Shown: positions 37,615 through 50,169 of the stretch, piece after piece
Position numbering within the stretch: the stretch's first letter is position 1
How the letters are laid out: every line of letters starts with the position of its first letter
DNA from: Mytilus californianus
Taxonomy: Eukaryota; Mollusca; Bivalvia; Mytilida; Mytilidae
Direction: 5' to 3'
Length of the DNA stretch: 64,000 nucleotides
Assembly: GCF_021869535.1 (NCBI RefSeq)
Contig: NW_026262593.1
Span: forward strand, 54,735,318 to 54,799,317
The notes under the pieces: model-generated
Databases searched by the model: none
The model's input: only the letters and a program-made list of their open reading frames with translations
What the model was told of the DNA's origin: nothing
Program-made: the position numbers and the translations under genes

Positions 37615-39495
37615 CTAAAAAAAAAAAAATACCAACCCATTGTCAAAAGTTGTGAAACCAGTCATAACTTTTCCTTTATAGACTCTGTAAATCCCACCAT
37701 ATACAAAACTATTATTCAAATGTACTTTACAGTCTTTCTGTGAGTACTTGATATCTAAAAAAAAACGAATGTTACACCAACTTTTATTGCATCGGCTATC
37801 TAAGATATGTAAACAAAAATGGTTTATAGTATTAAATTTTGTACTTTTAGTCAATTATAACATGCTGACGAACTCTATAAATAAATAATCCACAAAACAT
37901 TTAAGACTTTTTTAAATTATATACTAGATCTATTAAAAGTTCACAAAACTAAAGAAAAATGTATTTTTTTATCACCACTTCTTTTTCCTTCTGAACAATA
38001 CTCTAAGGTTAAAACAACCTGTGTTTTCTACTTTTTAAAAGTAGCTAATCAGGGTACAAAAGACAGTAATTGAAAATAAACAATTTGTATATTTTACCTG
38101 GGTCCTCACAACAGCGAACGTTCAATCCTAACCCCTCGTTGAATTCCCATCCACTTGCATAACCATACCCAGGACACCTGAAGAATCCTTTCAGGTTATA
38201 TTCTTTAACAATAACAAAAGGATTATTGTCATTAAAATACAACGAAACATACAGAAAGTTTTATTTGAATACAGTATTATATGTTCAAACTACATGAACT
38301 ATGAACCAGACACTGTAAACTAATCATGTGTTTCCTTCTATGTTGTTGGGTGTCATTCACGTTCCTTTTCTCAATAAGTTAACTAAAAAAAAATAGCACG
38401 ACCCGATGCTTCGACAGGTTAAGCGTCCCTTACTATTCATGCATCTCTTGCAATGCGAATTAACCGACGGTAAAAATATCCAAGTCGAGAATAGGACACA
38501 GATTAGACGATTATTATAGTATGATAGACCGCAAAAACATGTCGCTAACTAATTGAAAGACAAACACGTCGTATCATTCACCCGATCGTGATGGTGATAT
38601 TTTATAAAATCATAAAATGTATAGAATGTGGATTTCAGTCTTTCTTCCTCATAACTCTGCTGGAGTAGTTCTCGTGTAATGACGCCCGTGTAGTGTTAAC
38701 AGGTCATAACTAAATATTTGAGCTAACATTCATATGTCAAATAACTGTTCAGGAAAATAATGACTTTTCAAACAATAGGAAACAAAAGTCAATGCAAATG
38801 TATGTTTGAAGGTGAAGCAGCTTTGCGTAATCAGAACCTTATAAATCATTGATGAATTACAAGAGGTAAACAAATGTTGTTTATCTTTAACTAGTATGTG
38901 TGTATTGTACTTGCTTTTTTTATATCAAACATTTTGAATTTGCATAAATTACATATTTTTCAATTATTATTAAAGATAAAAATTGGCAGATTACTTACGA
39001 ATATTCTGGCATTTTACATTTCTACCTGGTCCAGGTTTACAGGTAAATGGGTATGGATCAGGGAAAAGTTTATCATGAGCATACCCATCTGTACAAAACT
39101 GCAAAAACCTTACAGGCTTCTTTGAAAACATTCTACCATTTGTCACATTTGGTAGAAACAAAGCCGAAACAAGTAAAATAAATCCTATGAAAAGTAAAAA
39201 CAAGCTGTTATACAAATTTTAAACACGGATATTGAACCTGGAAGTGCAAAATGGTTAATTTTTCGAGGCAAAAAAATTTCGCTCTTCGAAAGTCAAAACC
39301 TTGTCACGAGATTTTAATGTAGCGCTATTCTTGTTGTTGATCCCTTATCTGTCTGAAAGATCAAATTCACCTTAGAGTATTAATCTGGTAGAGATAAGCA
39401 GAGTAAACTTTACCTGTCTGATTGGGTACTTTAGCTCCGAAATCGTCCGTTTTACTGTGTCCGATTTGATTAAAATAGAAACGTAACGTGATCAT
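37615..39495 (-). CDS. Cysteine-rich secreted protein gene, four-exon model (copy B)
   Basis: Proposed exons, read leftwards, are 39,495-39,414 (ATG; tentative), 39,184-38,999, 38,202-38,098 and 37,754-37,615. Each junction is phase 1, with donors CAG|GTAAAG, C|GTAAGT and CAG|GTAAAA and acceptors CATAG, TTAAAG and T-run TAG. The product would be about 170 residues. Exon 2 gives a hydrophobic export segment (GFILLVSALFLPNV), then FCTDG, LFPDPYPFTC and GPGRNVKC. Exon 3 gives FFRCPGYGYASGW, GLGLNVRCCEDP. Exon 4 gives KYSQKDCK and VYGGIYRVYKGK. Seven cysteines follow the hydrophobic segment. The family is unrecognised; it has only a loose resemblance to cysteine-rich extracellular domains such as ApeC. 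Weak points are exon 1, since the hydrophobic part would start about 27 residues in, and the 3' end, which reads into a T-run. Confidence 0.5.
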
Positions 39496-39757
39496 GGTGA
39501 TAACTTCATAAATCTATGCAGCGTACTGCATCGTCTGCATGAAAACATTAACATTTGGACGACGTCACATTACGGTATGCACCAGGGCAAGGAAATCAAA
39601 CTAAAACAGCGTGGTCGACATTTTTTAGATGGCAAACTTATTTAATCATAACCTTTGCATAATTCGTCTGTGTAAAAATCTAGGCATGTGCAGAAAAGTG
39701 TCACGTGACACAACTTTTTCAATCTCCATATTGAAACAACAACTATCCCGTAACTCT

Positions 39758-40018
39758 CCTATTGTACACAAGGGTGAATAAGCACATGTCGTTTGTCTTC
39801 GTCGTTTTTTTTTTCATTCTGTGTACCAATGTGTAAACAGTAGTTTTCACGAATATAGTTTTCTTGTCTTATCCTGTCTTGTGTCTCTCCTATTGTAGAT
39901 GAGGGTGAATAAGCACTTGCCGTTTGTTTTCGTCGTTTTTTTTATTATGTGTACCAATGTGTAAACAGTGGTTTTCACGAATATAGATTTTCTTGTCTTA
40001 TCCTGTCTCGTGTCTGTC
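39758..40018. repeat. Local tandem duplication, period 131 bp (copy B)
   Basis: Units start with CCTATTGTA at 39,758 and 39,889. Both contain GGGTGAATAAGCAC, GTGTACCAATGTGTAAACAG and TTTTCACGAATATAG. Copy A has one unit (24,370-24,495) plus a short TTGTC pentamer run, so the duplication is specific to copy B. Confidence 0.8.
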
Positions 40019-42314
40019 CTTAGTAAGGAGCTTCGTTAGTTTCTCGTCAAGATTTTATGTATTTTGCATTCAGTGTTCAGTGAAGATCTTTATTGGTTGT
40101 TTGTACTTTTATGTTGTTAAGCATATCCATAAGGATGTGTAATTGAACTCATTAATGAAACCAGGATAAAAGTTATGTATGCTAGTTAGAAGATTATCTC
40201 TTTTTAACTCTTTAAAAAAAAAATAGCAAATACAAGTATGAAAAAAGTTACGTGTAGTTTAGAAGAGGACAGGCAAATCCCTTTATATCATAGATAAGTA
40301 AATAGCAAAAACGTGTTATAACTTCAAAGATGAGTAAACAAATATTAGTAGATACGATAGTGTGAAGGCTATATCATAAATAATCATCTATCACCCACCA
40401 AATCATGTTTCAGGGATAAAAACTGAAGACAGTTATTATAAATAAATATATATAACATTATATAATATAAAATAGAAAACTAGATGTCATGAAAAGTAGT
40501 GCTACTTTGCAGATTGATTAATGATGTTATTATTTCAAAGTCCTTGACATATTCTAATTTAAGAAACGCTCCAGTTCGTACAAGGAAAATAGCCTTAAGA
40601 AAAATTGAACACACTGTTAACATTGTACAAAATAAAAATTTGTTTTGTTAAATATTTTGTACAAAGGTTTTGGGTTTCTTGAAGCATTGATTATAGACAA
40701 ATATTTGAGCCAACTTTAATATTTCTTCATCAGAAGGTATTTATCAAAAATAAAGATAAATGTTTGTCTTGTTTTAGCTACATCATCACCGATCAGCAAA
40801 GTATGAATAGTAATCCGATTTTAAACTCTTAATACAACATTTGATAAAAACATGTACAGCATGATAATTTGTGTTCTTGAGGTTGGGTTGAATTGGTGAT
40901 TACAAAAACTCTTTCAAAAGACATCAAATAGTATAAAAAAATAATGAGAATTTTTAATTTATTTAGATTTTTTTGAAATTTATAATACTATCAAATTTAT
41001 TTGTGAGACGCGTATACTTTGTTGTATATATTGTATATTTTTCTCATTGTTGAAGGTTGTACGTTTTCCTATAATTGCTTACATCCTCTTCATTTGAACT
41101 TTGGTAGATATTTGTCTCATTGCCAATCATACCACATCTCCTTATTTTTATATTTCGTTACGTCCATATTTGCTGAATTGGCTGTTACAGTATATTATGC
41201 ATACATGGACATATTTTCAAAAGCGTTTTGATTGTCTTTAAATGTTCTAAACAAAGGATTAAAAGCTACCACCAAATTTTTATTTTTTGGTCCCAACTAT
41301 GAAAGTACCAAAAGTTTTTATTTAATTCTGCAACAGCGAATTATGATAAAAAAGTAAAAAGATATGGTTTGATTGACAATGAGGTATATCTCCAAATGAA
41401 GTAGAATGTTAGGAACTATAGATCACGTTTAAGTCAACATTACACTTTTACACTGACAGCAGTAATCGTAGGCGAGACACAGGGTTCCGCGGGACCCCTT
41501 ACACATTTTATATAATACTTTTCGAAATTTGCTCTTCTACCATAATAATCGAATACAACAAAAACTGAAGTTACAACCATGGAATGGATACAATTAAATG
41601 GCCAAATCAATATTTAAGTTGAAGAAAATGAAAATGAAATCTTACACAGTCTAAATAGGACAGTTTAAAATTCCACAATATAACATTTTTGTAAATAAAA
41701 ATAAAACAAAACTGAACAAGCCTGTTTAATGAATAAAAATATGGTTTAATTTAAGATAACCGAACGAGACTTACCTTTGCGAATACAGTTATTGAATGAC
41801 ATTACAAAAAGTACAAACTGTGTCAAATTGCAATTGAATTTTCGTTAGATTACAAATGCGAACACAGTATTATTTTTAAATCTTTAAATACAGACATTTA
41901 AATTGATTAATTACATGGACAACTTTTGCATATTTCTAAATGTTAGGGTTCAAACGACTTGATTGATAAATCAATTTTGACATAAATAAATGTCAAGGAA
42001 ATTTATACTTTACCAGCTGAACTGAAAAAAAAAATAAAACGTCTTAATCGTTTGATGTAAAAGAACATTTTCTCAAGGTCTCGGTGACTTTCCTTCACAC
42101 TTGTAATCACTTGCAATAAACATTGAAATGATACTAAATAAAGATAAATTTTGCTAAATTTGTATTAAAAAGACTTAATATTTAAGTGATAAGCAAGGAC
42201 TATGGTAAATTTCCCGTTACCTTCTTTGATGTATTTAACTTACAAATTGTTTACAAAAGGAACATCTGAAAATATTTCTAAGAGTGATTTTCAATAATTT
42301 AGATCATTAAGAAA

Positions 42315-42515
42315 GACATATATCTGTCCATGCTGACTCCTTAAAATGTAAACTACAGTTATTAAACTTTCTGAGAGCAAAATTGAAAAGGAATGAATAC
42401 TCGGTGGATGTACAAAAAGCAACGATTCACAGAAGGAACACTAAATTTGATACTGCAGTGTTCGTTGTAGAAAATGTGGACCTTGTAAACTCAAAAGATA
42501 TCAAAGCTCGTTAAA
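42315..42515 (+). CDS. Small conserved reading frame, possible terminal exon (copy B)
   Basis: Counterpart of 27,060-27,279. The frame is open through SVHADSL, LLNFLRAKLKRNEYSVDVQ, IHRRNTKFDTAVFVVENVDL and KDIKAR to TAA. The 12-bp length difference from copy A keeps the frame. No ATG is available at the front. Function unknown. Confidence 0.4.
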
Positions 42516-45387
42516 TGTAAAATTTGGGGAATGATTGTCAATGACTCAACTGACCATCAAAGTCCAAATAACGTGGCTGTAAGCAACTTTATGTCAACAA
42601 AGAGAATCATATTTGCACAACACACGTTAAACATCATTACTTTAATATTTTGCAAAGTAGCAAAGAAATTCAAATGTTCAATAGCGATCAATGTAAAAGC
42701 TACCAACTAGACATATAACACATATTTTTTTAAATCGTTTGTATCTTTCACATATTAATGTGAAAATCAACATAATTGCTAAACAGAATGTTGTCAATCA
42801 GTTATTTACCCTGCGTTCAACAACGCCGCCCAATGCTTTAACAATTTTCATGAACAAAATACGCACTTTACATGATATCTGTTAATTTTGTGCAATATAC
42901 CAATCAACAACAGGCAATATAAAAGATCCAATTTATTGAAGTAATGATGAGCATTATAGTCACCCGTATGCTAAATCTTTAAAAAATGATAATGAAATGC
43001 GAACAAAAGGCTAAACCAACAAAACAAAAGTAATGCAAACAGCAACCAATGGCATTTACTGAATTGCTTGTTCCTGTTTCGGAACATGTACACAAATGTT
43101 GTGGCTGGATTGAACGTGTTTAAGCCGTGTTTCATATCGACTGTGAAACTATCTTCTTTAGGGGCGGTGTTAATCAAATGAATTCATAGTGGTAAATTGG
43201 AAGTTATTCCTTTGACAAATTTCAAGAGGATGTTATAAGCTTGATGACCGTTATGAAATATCTGTGACACAGTAGACAACGGATGTGTTTCAAATGTCGT
43301 AGCCATTCTCCCGTGTGAATATGTACTTACTGTGAGCAACATTACGGGTGCCACATGTGGAGCGGGATATGATTACCCTCATGGAACACCTGATATCATA
43401 CCTGGATTTTTTTTTCACGTTTTACTCTGTTGTTTTTGTTATCATTGTCATGTGTTGTAGAAATCGATTACAATCGTTCGTGCTTAACTGCAATTTAGCA
43501 ATTATTTCTCAAGATTGCCAACATTATCATAATAACTTATTGAAAATTCAAAAAAAATCATGATGAAATCAAATTATTTATGGAACATACAATTAAGACT
43601 CTGAACATCGATGGTCAATGCTGAAATACGTTGTTAAACATGCTGAAGTGTAATAGTGTCTACTAACTGAAATGCGATGGTCTGAAGTCAGAACAACACT
43701 TGATTTGGTGGGTAGCGGATTTCATTTTTGATCAATACAAATCAAAAACTTAACACATAGAATCTGCAGATTCTCCGCTAAGCACTTCGGTTGAGAACAG
43801 GACTTTATGACAACAGATATGATTACAGTTTTTTTTGTTTTTTTTTTTCTATCACAACATTCAAAGAGTACCTGTTTATGGAGGAACGTTTTCCAAGTTT
43901 ATAAGATTTTTCAGAAGTTGCGATGCTCATCATGATTTCCGTGATAGGAGATTGATGCTCACACTGATGTCGAATTCATCCTTTGAAAAGGTTTACAAAC
44001 TTCACATTGAAATATTATCCTGTAATAGTTTATACGTTTTAATTTCATTAACTCTCTTTATATCATTTATAGTAAGTATTACAAAGGTCAGATTGCCCAA
44101 ATAAAAGAATAGGTTTGCTTACATTTCTAGTAATTAAGTTATTTTTAATCTTATCTTTAACAATAAGACAACATGAGTTTTTAAAATTTGTTTTAACCAT
44201 GTCTAAAATTGTCTTATGTTTAAATAAAGCAAACTCGTCCTACTTACCACCAGTGTAGTGATTCTGTTCAGTAGTACCTCGGAAATGTGAGAAGAAAATA
44301 TCTGATAAACAAAACGACAGAAAATATATTTGCAATATTGTCCTTGTCTCTAAATAACGGGGGTCATTCCATATATCGAGAAAAAAAGATCGTGAAATAA
44401 TACCTAACGGTTGTCAAGTATTACGATTGGATCGTGAAAGCTCTAGTATAGGATCGTGAAGAAAATATTATCGAGAAGACATATGCATGGTCCATTACTA
44501 ATATAATTTAATGACTCATACTGACAAATTGACAAAAAAATAAGCTGTCTGTCAAAATGGTTCAACATTATGAGAAGATGAGAAAATCAAGGTTTACAAG
44601 TAAACGGTTTCTACAAAACTTCAAAAAGCAGATTGCTCCTTAACATTTCAATAACATTAGATATGTAAACAACAAGATTGTTTTCATAATTCGAATGACT
44701 AAACAAATTCTCTTTGAAACATGTCATTCCATTTTAATGATTCAAATGGTTTTTTTAATTCTTTTTGCCCGTCCTTCATTCCTAAGTTTTGATTTCTTAT
44801 ACAAATCAAGATGTAGAATAGAACCTATTCGGCTTAATAACAGTTCAAGCTGGGCATCATGCACAATCATTTGCGAGGTACGTTGATTGATAATTTCCCC
44901 ACTAAGTTGGGTACAATGACGTATAGCTATTGTGGAAAGACTGATCAAACAATCAAGTAAAAAAAAAAACGTTATCTGGGTACCTGTTTAGTTCATGTCA
45001 GCGCAGTCACGAAATAAACAACAAAGTAGCCAATATTGTGATACGATGTACGCACGAACGACACTCCATATAACCGAAGGTAACAACCCTTACAGAAAAA
45101 AAAAACATATTTTCAGGGCGGATGCATTAAGCATTATAGATACATATATACTTTTACTTTTGAAAAATTAACGCTCCTGAAGGTCCTTTTATCTTAGAAA
45201 TCTACTTATTTAGACACGTTTTTGGTTATATTAATAACTTTTAAGGAAAAGTGTTGCATTAAAAAAAAGATGAAAAAATGGAAGCATTAATGTTAAAATA
45301 ATTACTCGCTTTAACATGTTTAACTAGTTGCAAGTTTATCAATTGGTAAAAGAAATATTGTGTGTTGACTATCAAGTCTAGTCGTTC

Positions 45388-45510
45388 GGGACGTTTGCGC
45401 TTTCTGATAGGACATTTGCGTTTTTTTATTGGACATTAGCACTTAATTTAATAGGACATTTGCGCTTTCTAAAAAAGTAAATTTGCGTTTTTTCAATAGG
45501 ACATAAAAAA
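45388..45510. repeat. Short tandem repeats, GGACATTTGCGCTTTCT type
   Basis: About five imperfect units of 25-30 bp contain GACRTTTGCG, separated by T-rich spacers. Reverse-oriented relatives (GCGCAAATGTCTGTT and GCAAATTTCC) occur near 47,290-47,325, on the other side of the unit's interior, so the tandem block belongs to its inverted structure. Confidence 0.65.
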
Positions 45511-45789
45511 ACATTTAATATGAAAAAAAACACAAACCATTCATATATTTATATACAGCTAAAAGCATAAACCTTTCCCCATCATGATGGTGTCAGATGA
45601 AAGCGACAACACTCCAGGAGGGTGGATGGGAGTAAATTCCTTTTAACAACCATGACACTTTCTAAAAGTCGACAGGTATACAGTTGGTGGTTTAGAAATA
45701 AAATTTGGTCTTCACCAATTGAAACAACCTTAAATAAACTATGATGGAACAGTTTCACGGATTATTCATGAGACAATATAACCACAAGA

Positions 45790-46442
45790 GAAATATATTT
45801 TCCAATTTTAATCCACTTATAAGAAAGCTAATTGAAGAATTTCGGTCAAAATTGCAATGTTCCATCCATAAAAATTTCTTTTCTCCTATCGTTTACCCAG
45901 AAACCTTTCCTCGATCTTGATATCTATATCATTAACGGAAAGCTTAATACTAAAATATATGATAAAAGAGATGATTTTTCATTTCCTATCGTTAATTATC
46001 CATTTTTAGATGGTGACGTTCCCTTGTCACCATCTTACGGTGTTTATATATCTCAACTTGTACGATTCGCTCGTGTATGTAACAATGTTTAAATTTTAAC
46101 GAGAGAAATTTATGTATTACTGAAAAATTATTACACCAGGGTTTTCGATATCACAAACTAGTCAAAACATTTACTAAATTTTATCATCGGTATAAGGACA
46201 TCATTCGTAAATATAGCTCAACATGCAGACTTCTTATACGTTCAGGTATTTCACATCCAATTTTTTATGGAAATATTCTTTATAAAGCACAAAAACGTCA
46301 GTATTCACCTCTGAAGCTAACAAAACCTTTAAATAGACTTATAAAGAAGGGATATAGTTACGATACTGTTGTCAGGTCATTAAAGATTGCATATTTTGGG
46401 GTTAATATTGATTCACTTATAGGGTCTTTGCATCGGCACTAG
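45790..46442 (+). pseudogene. Reverse transcriptase C-terminal fragment, Penelope-like
   Basis: Translates to FLDLDIYIINGKL, IYDKRDDFSFPIVNYPFLDG, PSYGVYISQLVRFARVC, then after a frame change at 46,090 NFNERNL, LLHQGFRYHKLVKTFTKFY, and finally SYDTVVRSLKIAYFGVNIDS to the stop at 46,440-46,442. The 'YDKRDDF...PIV...SYGVYISQL-RFAR' signature is one I know from Penelope-like RT proteins in molluscs. Palm motifs and the start are missing: this is a 5'-truncated copy with one frameshift. Confidence 0.7.
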
Positions 46443-46479
46443 ACACATTTATTTAAAAACCAGTTGTTGGCATGACACG

Positions 46480-47090
46480 GGTTATGTTCTTCTCATATAT
46501 GTTATGATGGTATGCTACTAAACTCCTAACGGGAAGGATTGTGCCTGATATTCATATGATGAAGACATAATCTTTCAATCAGTTTAATTGAAGTTTGGAG
46601 CTGGCATGTCAGTTAACTGCTAGTAGTCTGTTGTTATTTATGTATTATTGTCATTTTGTTTATTTTCTTTGGTTACATCTTCTGACATCAGACTCGGACT
46701 TCTCTTGAACTGAATTTTAATGTGCGTATTGTTATGCGTTTACTTTTCGACATTGGCTAGAGGTATAGGGGGAGGGTTGAGATCTCATAAGCATGTTTAA
46801 CCCCGCCGCTTTTTTGCGCCTGTCCCAAGTCAGGAGCCTCTAGCCTTTGTCAGTCTTGTATTATTTTTAATTTTAGTTTCTTGTGTACAATTTGGAGTTA
46901 AGTATGGCGTTCATTATCACTGAACTAGTATATATATTTGTTTAGGGGCCAGCTGAAGGACGCCTCCGGGTGCTGGAATTTCTCGCTGCATTGAAGACCT
47001 GTTGGTGACCTTCTGCTGTTGTCTGTTCTATGGTCGGGTTGTTGTCTCTTTGACACATTCCCCATTTCCATTTTCAATTTTATTTTATTA
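46480..47090 (+). repeat. R4: non-coding tail behind the Penelope-like fragment
   Basis: Follows the RT stop directly. Landmarks are CTCCTAACGGGAAGGATTGT, GCGCCTGTCCCAAGTCAGGA, GTTTAGGGGCCAG, CTCCGGGTGCTGGAATT and GGTCGGGTTGTTGTCTCTTT. Pieces recur without the RT at 37,125-37,410, 50,690-50,830, 54,175-54,255 and, shorter, 28,925-28,995. It is probably the 3' end of the RT element family, spreading as truncated copies. Confidence 0.65.
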
Positions 47091-47992
47091 CTATATTTTT
47101 TATAATATGTTTGGTTTACCCGAATATTTTTTCTGATTTTTTCGTTTGTTCGGAAGAACTTTCAAAGAATATGTGAACATCTTTTCATGACTTTGGTAAA
47201 TTTTCTAAGGATTACATGTACAAAATGTAAAGTATTATAGGTAAAAAGTACAAATGTCTTGTCAATTTTGTTCAGGTGTTTCAAAGTTTAAACCGCAAAT
47301 TTCCATAGTATTTGAAGCGCAAATGTCTGTTAGTGTTACAGGTAAAAAAACGAAAACATCCTGCGTCCGTCTAGTCACGCCTTGTCTTTCACGATCAAGA
47401 TAATGCGTTGCCGATCTTTCACAATCAATTTTGATGAAAAATCAACAAAATTAAATGTTTTCAAAAACAAAATGAACGGCTTCAAGGGTAAACAAACTTT
47501 TATTTTACTGTACTATCTGACACACCAAAGATTCAGTTTCAAATATATAATTATATATTGAAATGTGACCATTATAGATACAAAACTTGTTTTTCTTTTT
47601 ATGAATCCCATAGCCTTTTGTGTTTTCTCATAAATTACTGCATATTTTCTTTATCTTATTGCACGGTATTATTAGGAAAGTTGAATCATTTTGACAGACA
47701 TAATGTTTTTTTTTCGAATTTGTTCCGCGTTTTAAAAATACAACAGATTTGTCACAGATTTGAAGTAGGATTACAATTAATAACATTCACGACCCGCTAC
47801 CAGATCTTTCACGATCCGATCACAATACTTGACCACCGTTCAGTATTCTTTCATTATCATTTTCCTCGATATACCGAATTACAGCCGTGTACATGGAGAG
47901 TTTAAATACGAAAATTATAGCAGTCGGTTTATTGATTAATTGTTAACCAGTGAATTTTGGAAAATGGAAATATTGTACCATATTAAGATTTA

Positions 47993-48148
47993 ATAGTACT
48001 GTAGTTGAAGAGTTGCCGCCGTCAATTGGAAATTTGACTGTTGCAAATGCAGCTATATTGGCGAAACGCAGCGGAGAGAGTAAATCGAATATTTGCTATC
48101 GTCAAAAAACAATTGACGACGGCGGCAACTTTTAAACTTCAGTACTGT
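47993..48148. mobile_element. MITE with terminal inverted repeats (copy B)
   Basis: Orthologous in position to 29,997-30,155. It has a TA flank on both sides, arms with AGTTGCCGCCGTCAATT, and an interior GCAGCTATATTGGCGAAACG matching copy A. It is 156 bp long and non-coding. Confidence 0.8.
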
Positions 48149-48279
48149 TATTGCGGTTCTTTTTCATTTCACAAAAAAAAATATGTTAGAGCTTGCAAAA
48201 AAGTATACATTTGAAATAATATAACTTTCCGGGAAACTTTATGAATGATATTAGCGCAGATACGTCATGGCTTAATGTG

Positions 48280-49940
48280 ACATGAAATATCAATCAGTTA
48301 TACGAGCAATTCTTGTAAATCTTCTGCTTACAATTTTTAAATCACTCAAGAGACTTAAAGCTTTCTGTTCCAAGCATACATGTAAATGGCCTCAGTCGTT
48401 TTTGACACAAATGTTAGGATTTTTTTTATTTCGATGTTTTTCAACGATATATCTTATTTGGCCTTTCAACTGTTTTGATTAGAGCATAACTGACGAATGC
48501 AGACACAATGATCGTCAGCGTAGTAAATAATAAGCTTGATATTTCTGATTTTTTTTCAGATGAATGCTAAAAAAAAATTGTGAAATGGATTGAAACAAAC
48601 ACACCATTAGTTGACAGAGTAGAGCACATGCCAGACAATTGCAAACACTAGAAACTGGTTGAATCGTATCATTTTAGTTATTTTAGAATGACATGAGGTT
48701 ATTTGTAATAATCTAGATTGGTATGTTTTAAAACATTTTGATTGTTCATAAAGTAACTAAATGGATGAAACACTTTATTAAGCGTGTGATTAATAATTCC
48801 CAAATGTGATTTTATTACGGTCTATATCTATGTTATTTTTCAGAAAAAAAACCCAGCTTAAAATTGCAATCTCATGTACTTTCCTTATTTTGAATATCAT
48901 TTGTTCACATTTAACGATTGCCACATCACCAGGTCACTTTTACGGAAATTGAAACAAACATTCTGACACCATTTGTTTAAAAGCTCCTTTAAATATATAG
49001 GCCACAGGTCCTTTGAAATTAGACATCAGGTCGCAAGATCGCCGCCAAACCCTGAAGTCAGACTTGACCTTTGTGAACAACCACTGTATAAGGTTTAACT
49101 TATTGTTATTATCGGATATTCATCAATCAGTTGTAAGTAAAATTAACAATAAGTATCAAAGATATGCCGTCTACTTCAAATTATCAAAATGAGGAGCTCG
49201 AGGATGTTCCTTATTTGGGACTTGCCCATGAACAAGTAACAGGGTAGACTTGTATAATTTGAGAAATCAACCATCCAACATGTACAAAAATGTATCTATG
49301 GTATATGAATTCAAAACACACTCTCTGCACATTTAAGAACTCTTGCAACAACAGTACGAGATTTCCTGTTGCAAGGCCAACGTTTTTGTTCGTATCCAAC
49401 ACGCCCTTATTTTCAACTGGCAGTATATATTTCAGAAACTACCAGTTGTATTAATTGCTAATTTGTTTTCTTCTTAAATATGCATGAAACATTTGCTACT
49501 GGACATTACGTAAGCAACAATCAGTTATTCCAAAAGATTAAAAATAGTAAGAAAGTCTTGTGAATTTAACGAAATGTTCTCTCCCAAATATAGATGCGTC
49601 TTAGGCATCACATGATTCCATATAGAATGTTAGAATTAAAACTGAAATAAATTTAATGAAGGACTTTAGAATATTAAGGTCTCGATAACATTGTGGGAAA
49701 AAAGGAAGGCAAAGGATACCAAATTAACTTTCTTTAGGCAGCTTGCCCTTTTTGGTCACCAGAGGTCTTTTTCTGTTGATCAGAGATTAGTTTTTCTGTA
49801 TCACGTTTTGTTGACTACTGTTTGTCTATTCGTCTTGTGTCCGTTATGATTATGATTGTTCTAACAAAAAGTACTTTTTGGAACTGATGGTGTCTTTTAG
49901 CTGGGAAAATTGGCAACATACGTCCCCTCCTGGTGTAAAA
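48280..49940. other. Non-coding stretch with a degenerate R1
   Basis: 48,445-48,545 is a decayed R1 (TTATTTGGCCTTTCAACT, then a changed core GATCGTCAGCG). No gene is seen in the rest. Confidence 0.45.
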
Positions 49941-49944
49941 AAAT

Positions 49945-50160
49945 TTGAAAAACTGTAACTTTGTATAAAAACATTTTCCGGATAAATCACAATACACACA
50001 AGGAGTATGTTCAATTCACGCCTGTATGTATTGCTCTTGGATTATTTAGTCCATTTTTTTTAATCAAGAGAATTCTAGATCCCTTGCAATCCTTGCACAT
50101 ACTAATGCTTTCTTACTACTCTTCAAATAAATATTTCCAGAATCATCGATCGGATCGGTA
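49945..50160 (-). pseudogene. TRIM-like C-terminal fragment (copy 5)
   Basis: Antisense to ACTTTGTATAAAAACATTTT and the ACAAGGAGTATG, TGTATTGCTC, TCAAGAGAATTCTAGATCCC blocks. These align with the last 60-70 codons of TRIM copies 3 and 6 (the 3' end with SRILLTKEDGL, AIHYN, LYKVT). It is more decayed than copy 4, with several frame breaks. Confidence 0.65.
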
Positions 50161-50169
50161 GTCATATCA

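Larger units (their letters stand above)
44353..47889. mobile_element. 3.5-kb unit with inverted ends, inserted in copy B only
   Basis: Copy A is uninterrupted at the equivalent site (29,886/29,887, GCCTC then TACATGG). The two ends match in inverse orientation: the left arm has CATATATCGAG, GATCGTGAAA and GGTTGTCAAGTATTACGAT, and the right arm (47,785-47,889) has the complements CACGATCCGATCACAATACT, TTGACCACCG and CTCGATATACC. The left boundary is next to TA and so is the right. Inside are short repeats (45,388-45,510), a Penelope-like RT fragment and an R4 tail. No transposase is seen, so it is probably non-autonomous. Confidence 0.75.
34455..48275. repeat. Segmental duplication, copy B
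   Basis: Collinear with copy A (20,843-30,275). It is longer mainly because it holds a 1.98-kb segment with two exons (36,360-38,335), a local 131-bp tandem duplication (39,758-40,018) and a 3.5-kb inserted unit (44,353-47,889). It lacks several insertions seen in copy A. Confidence 0.9.
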
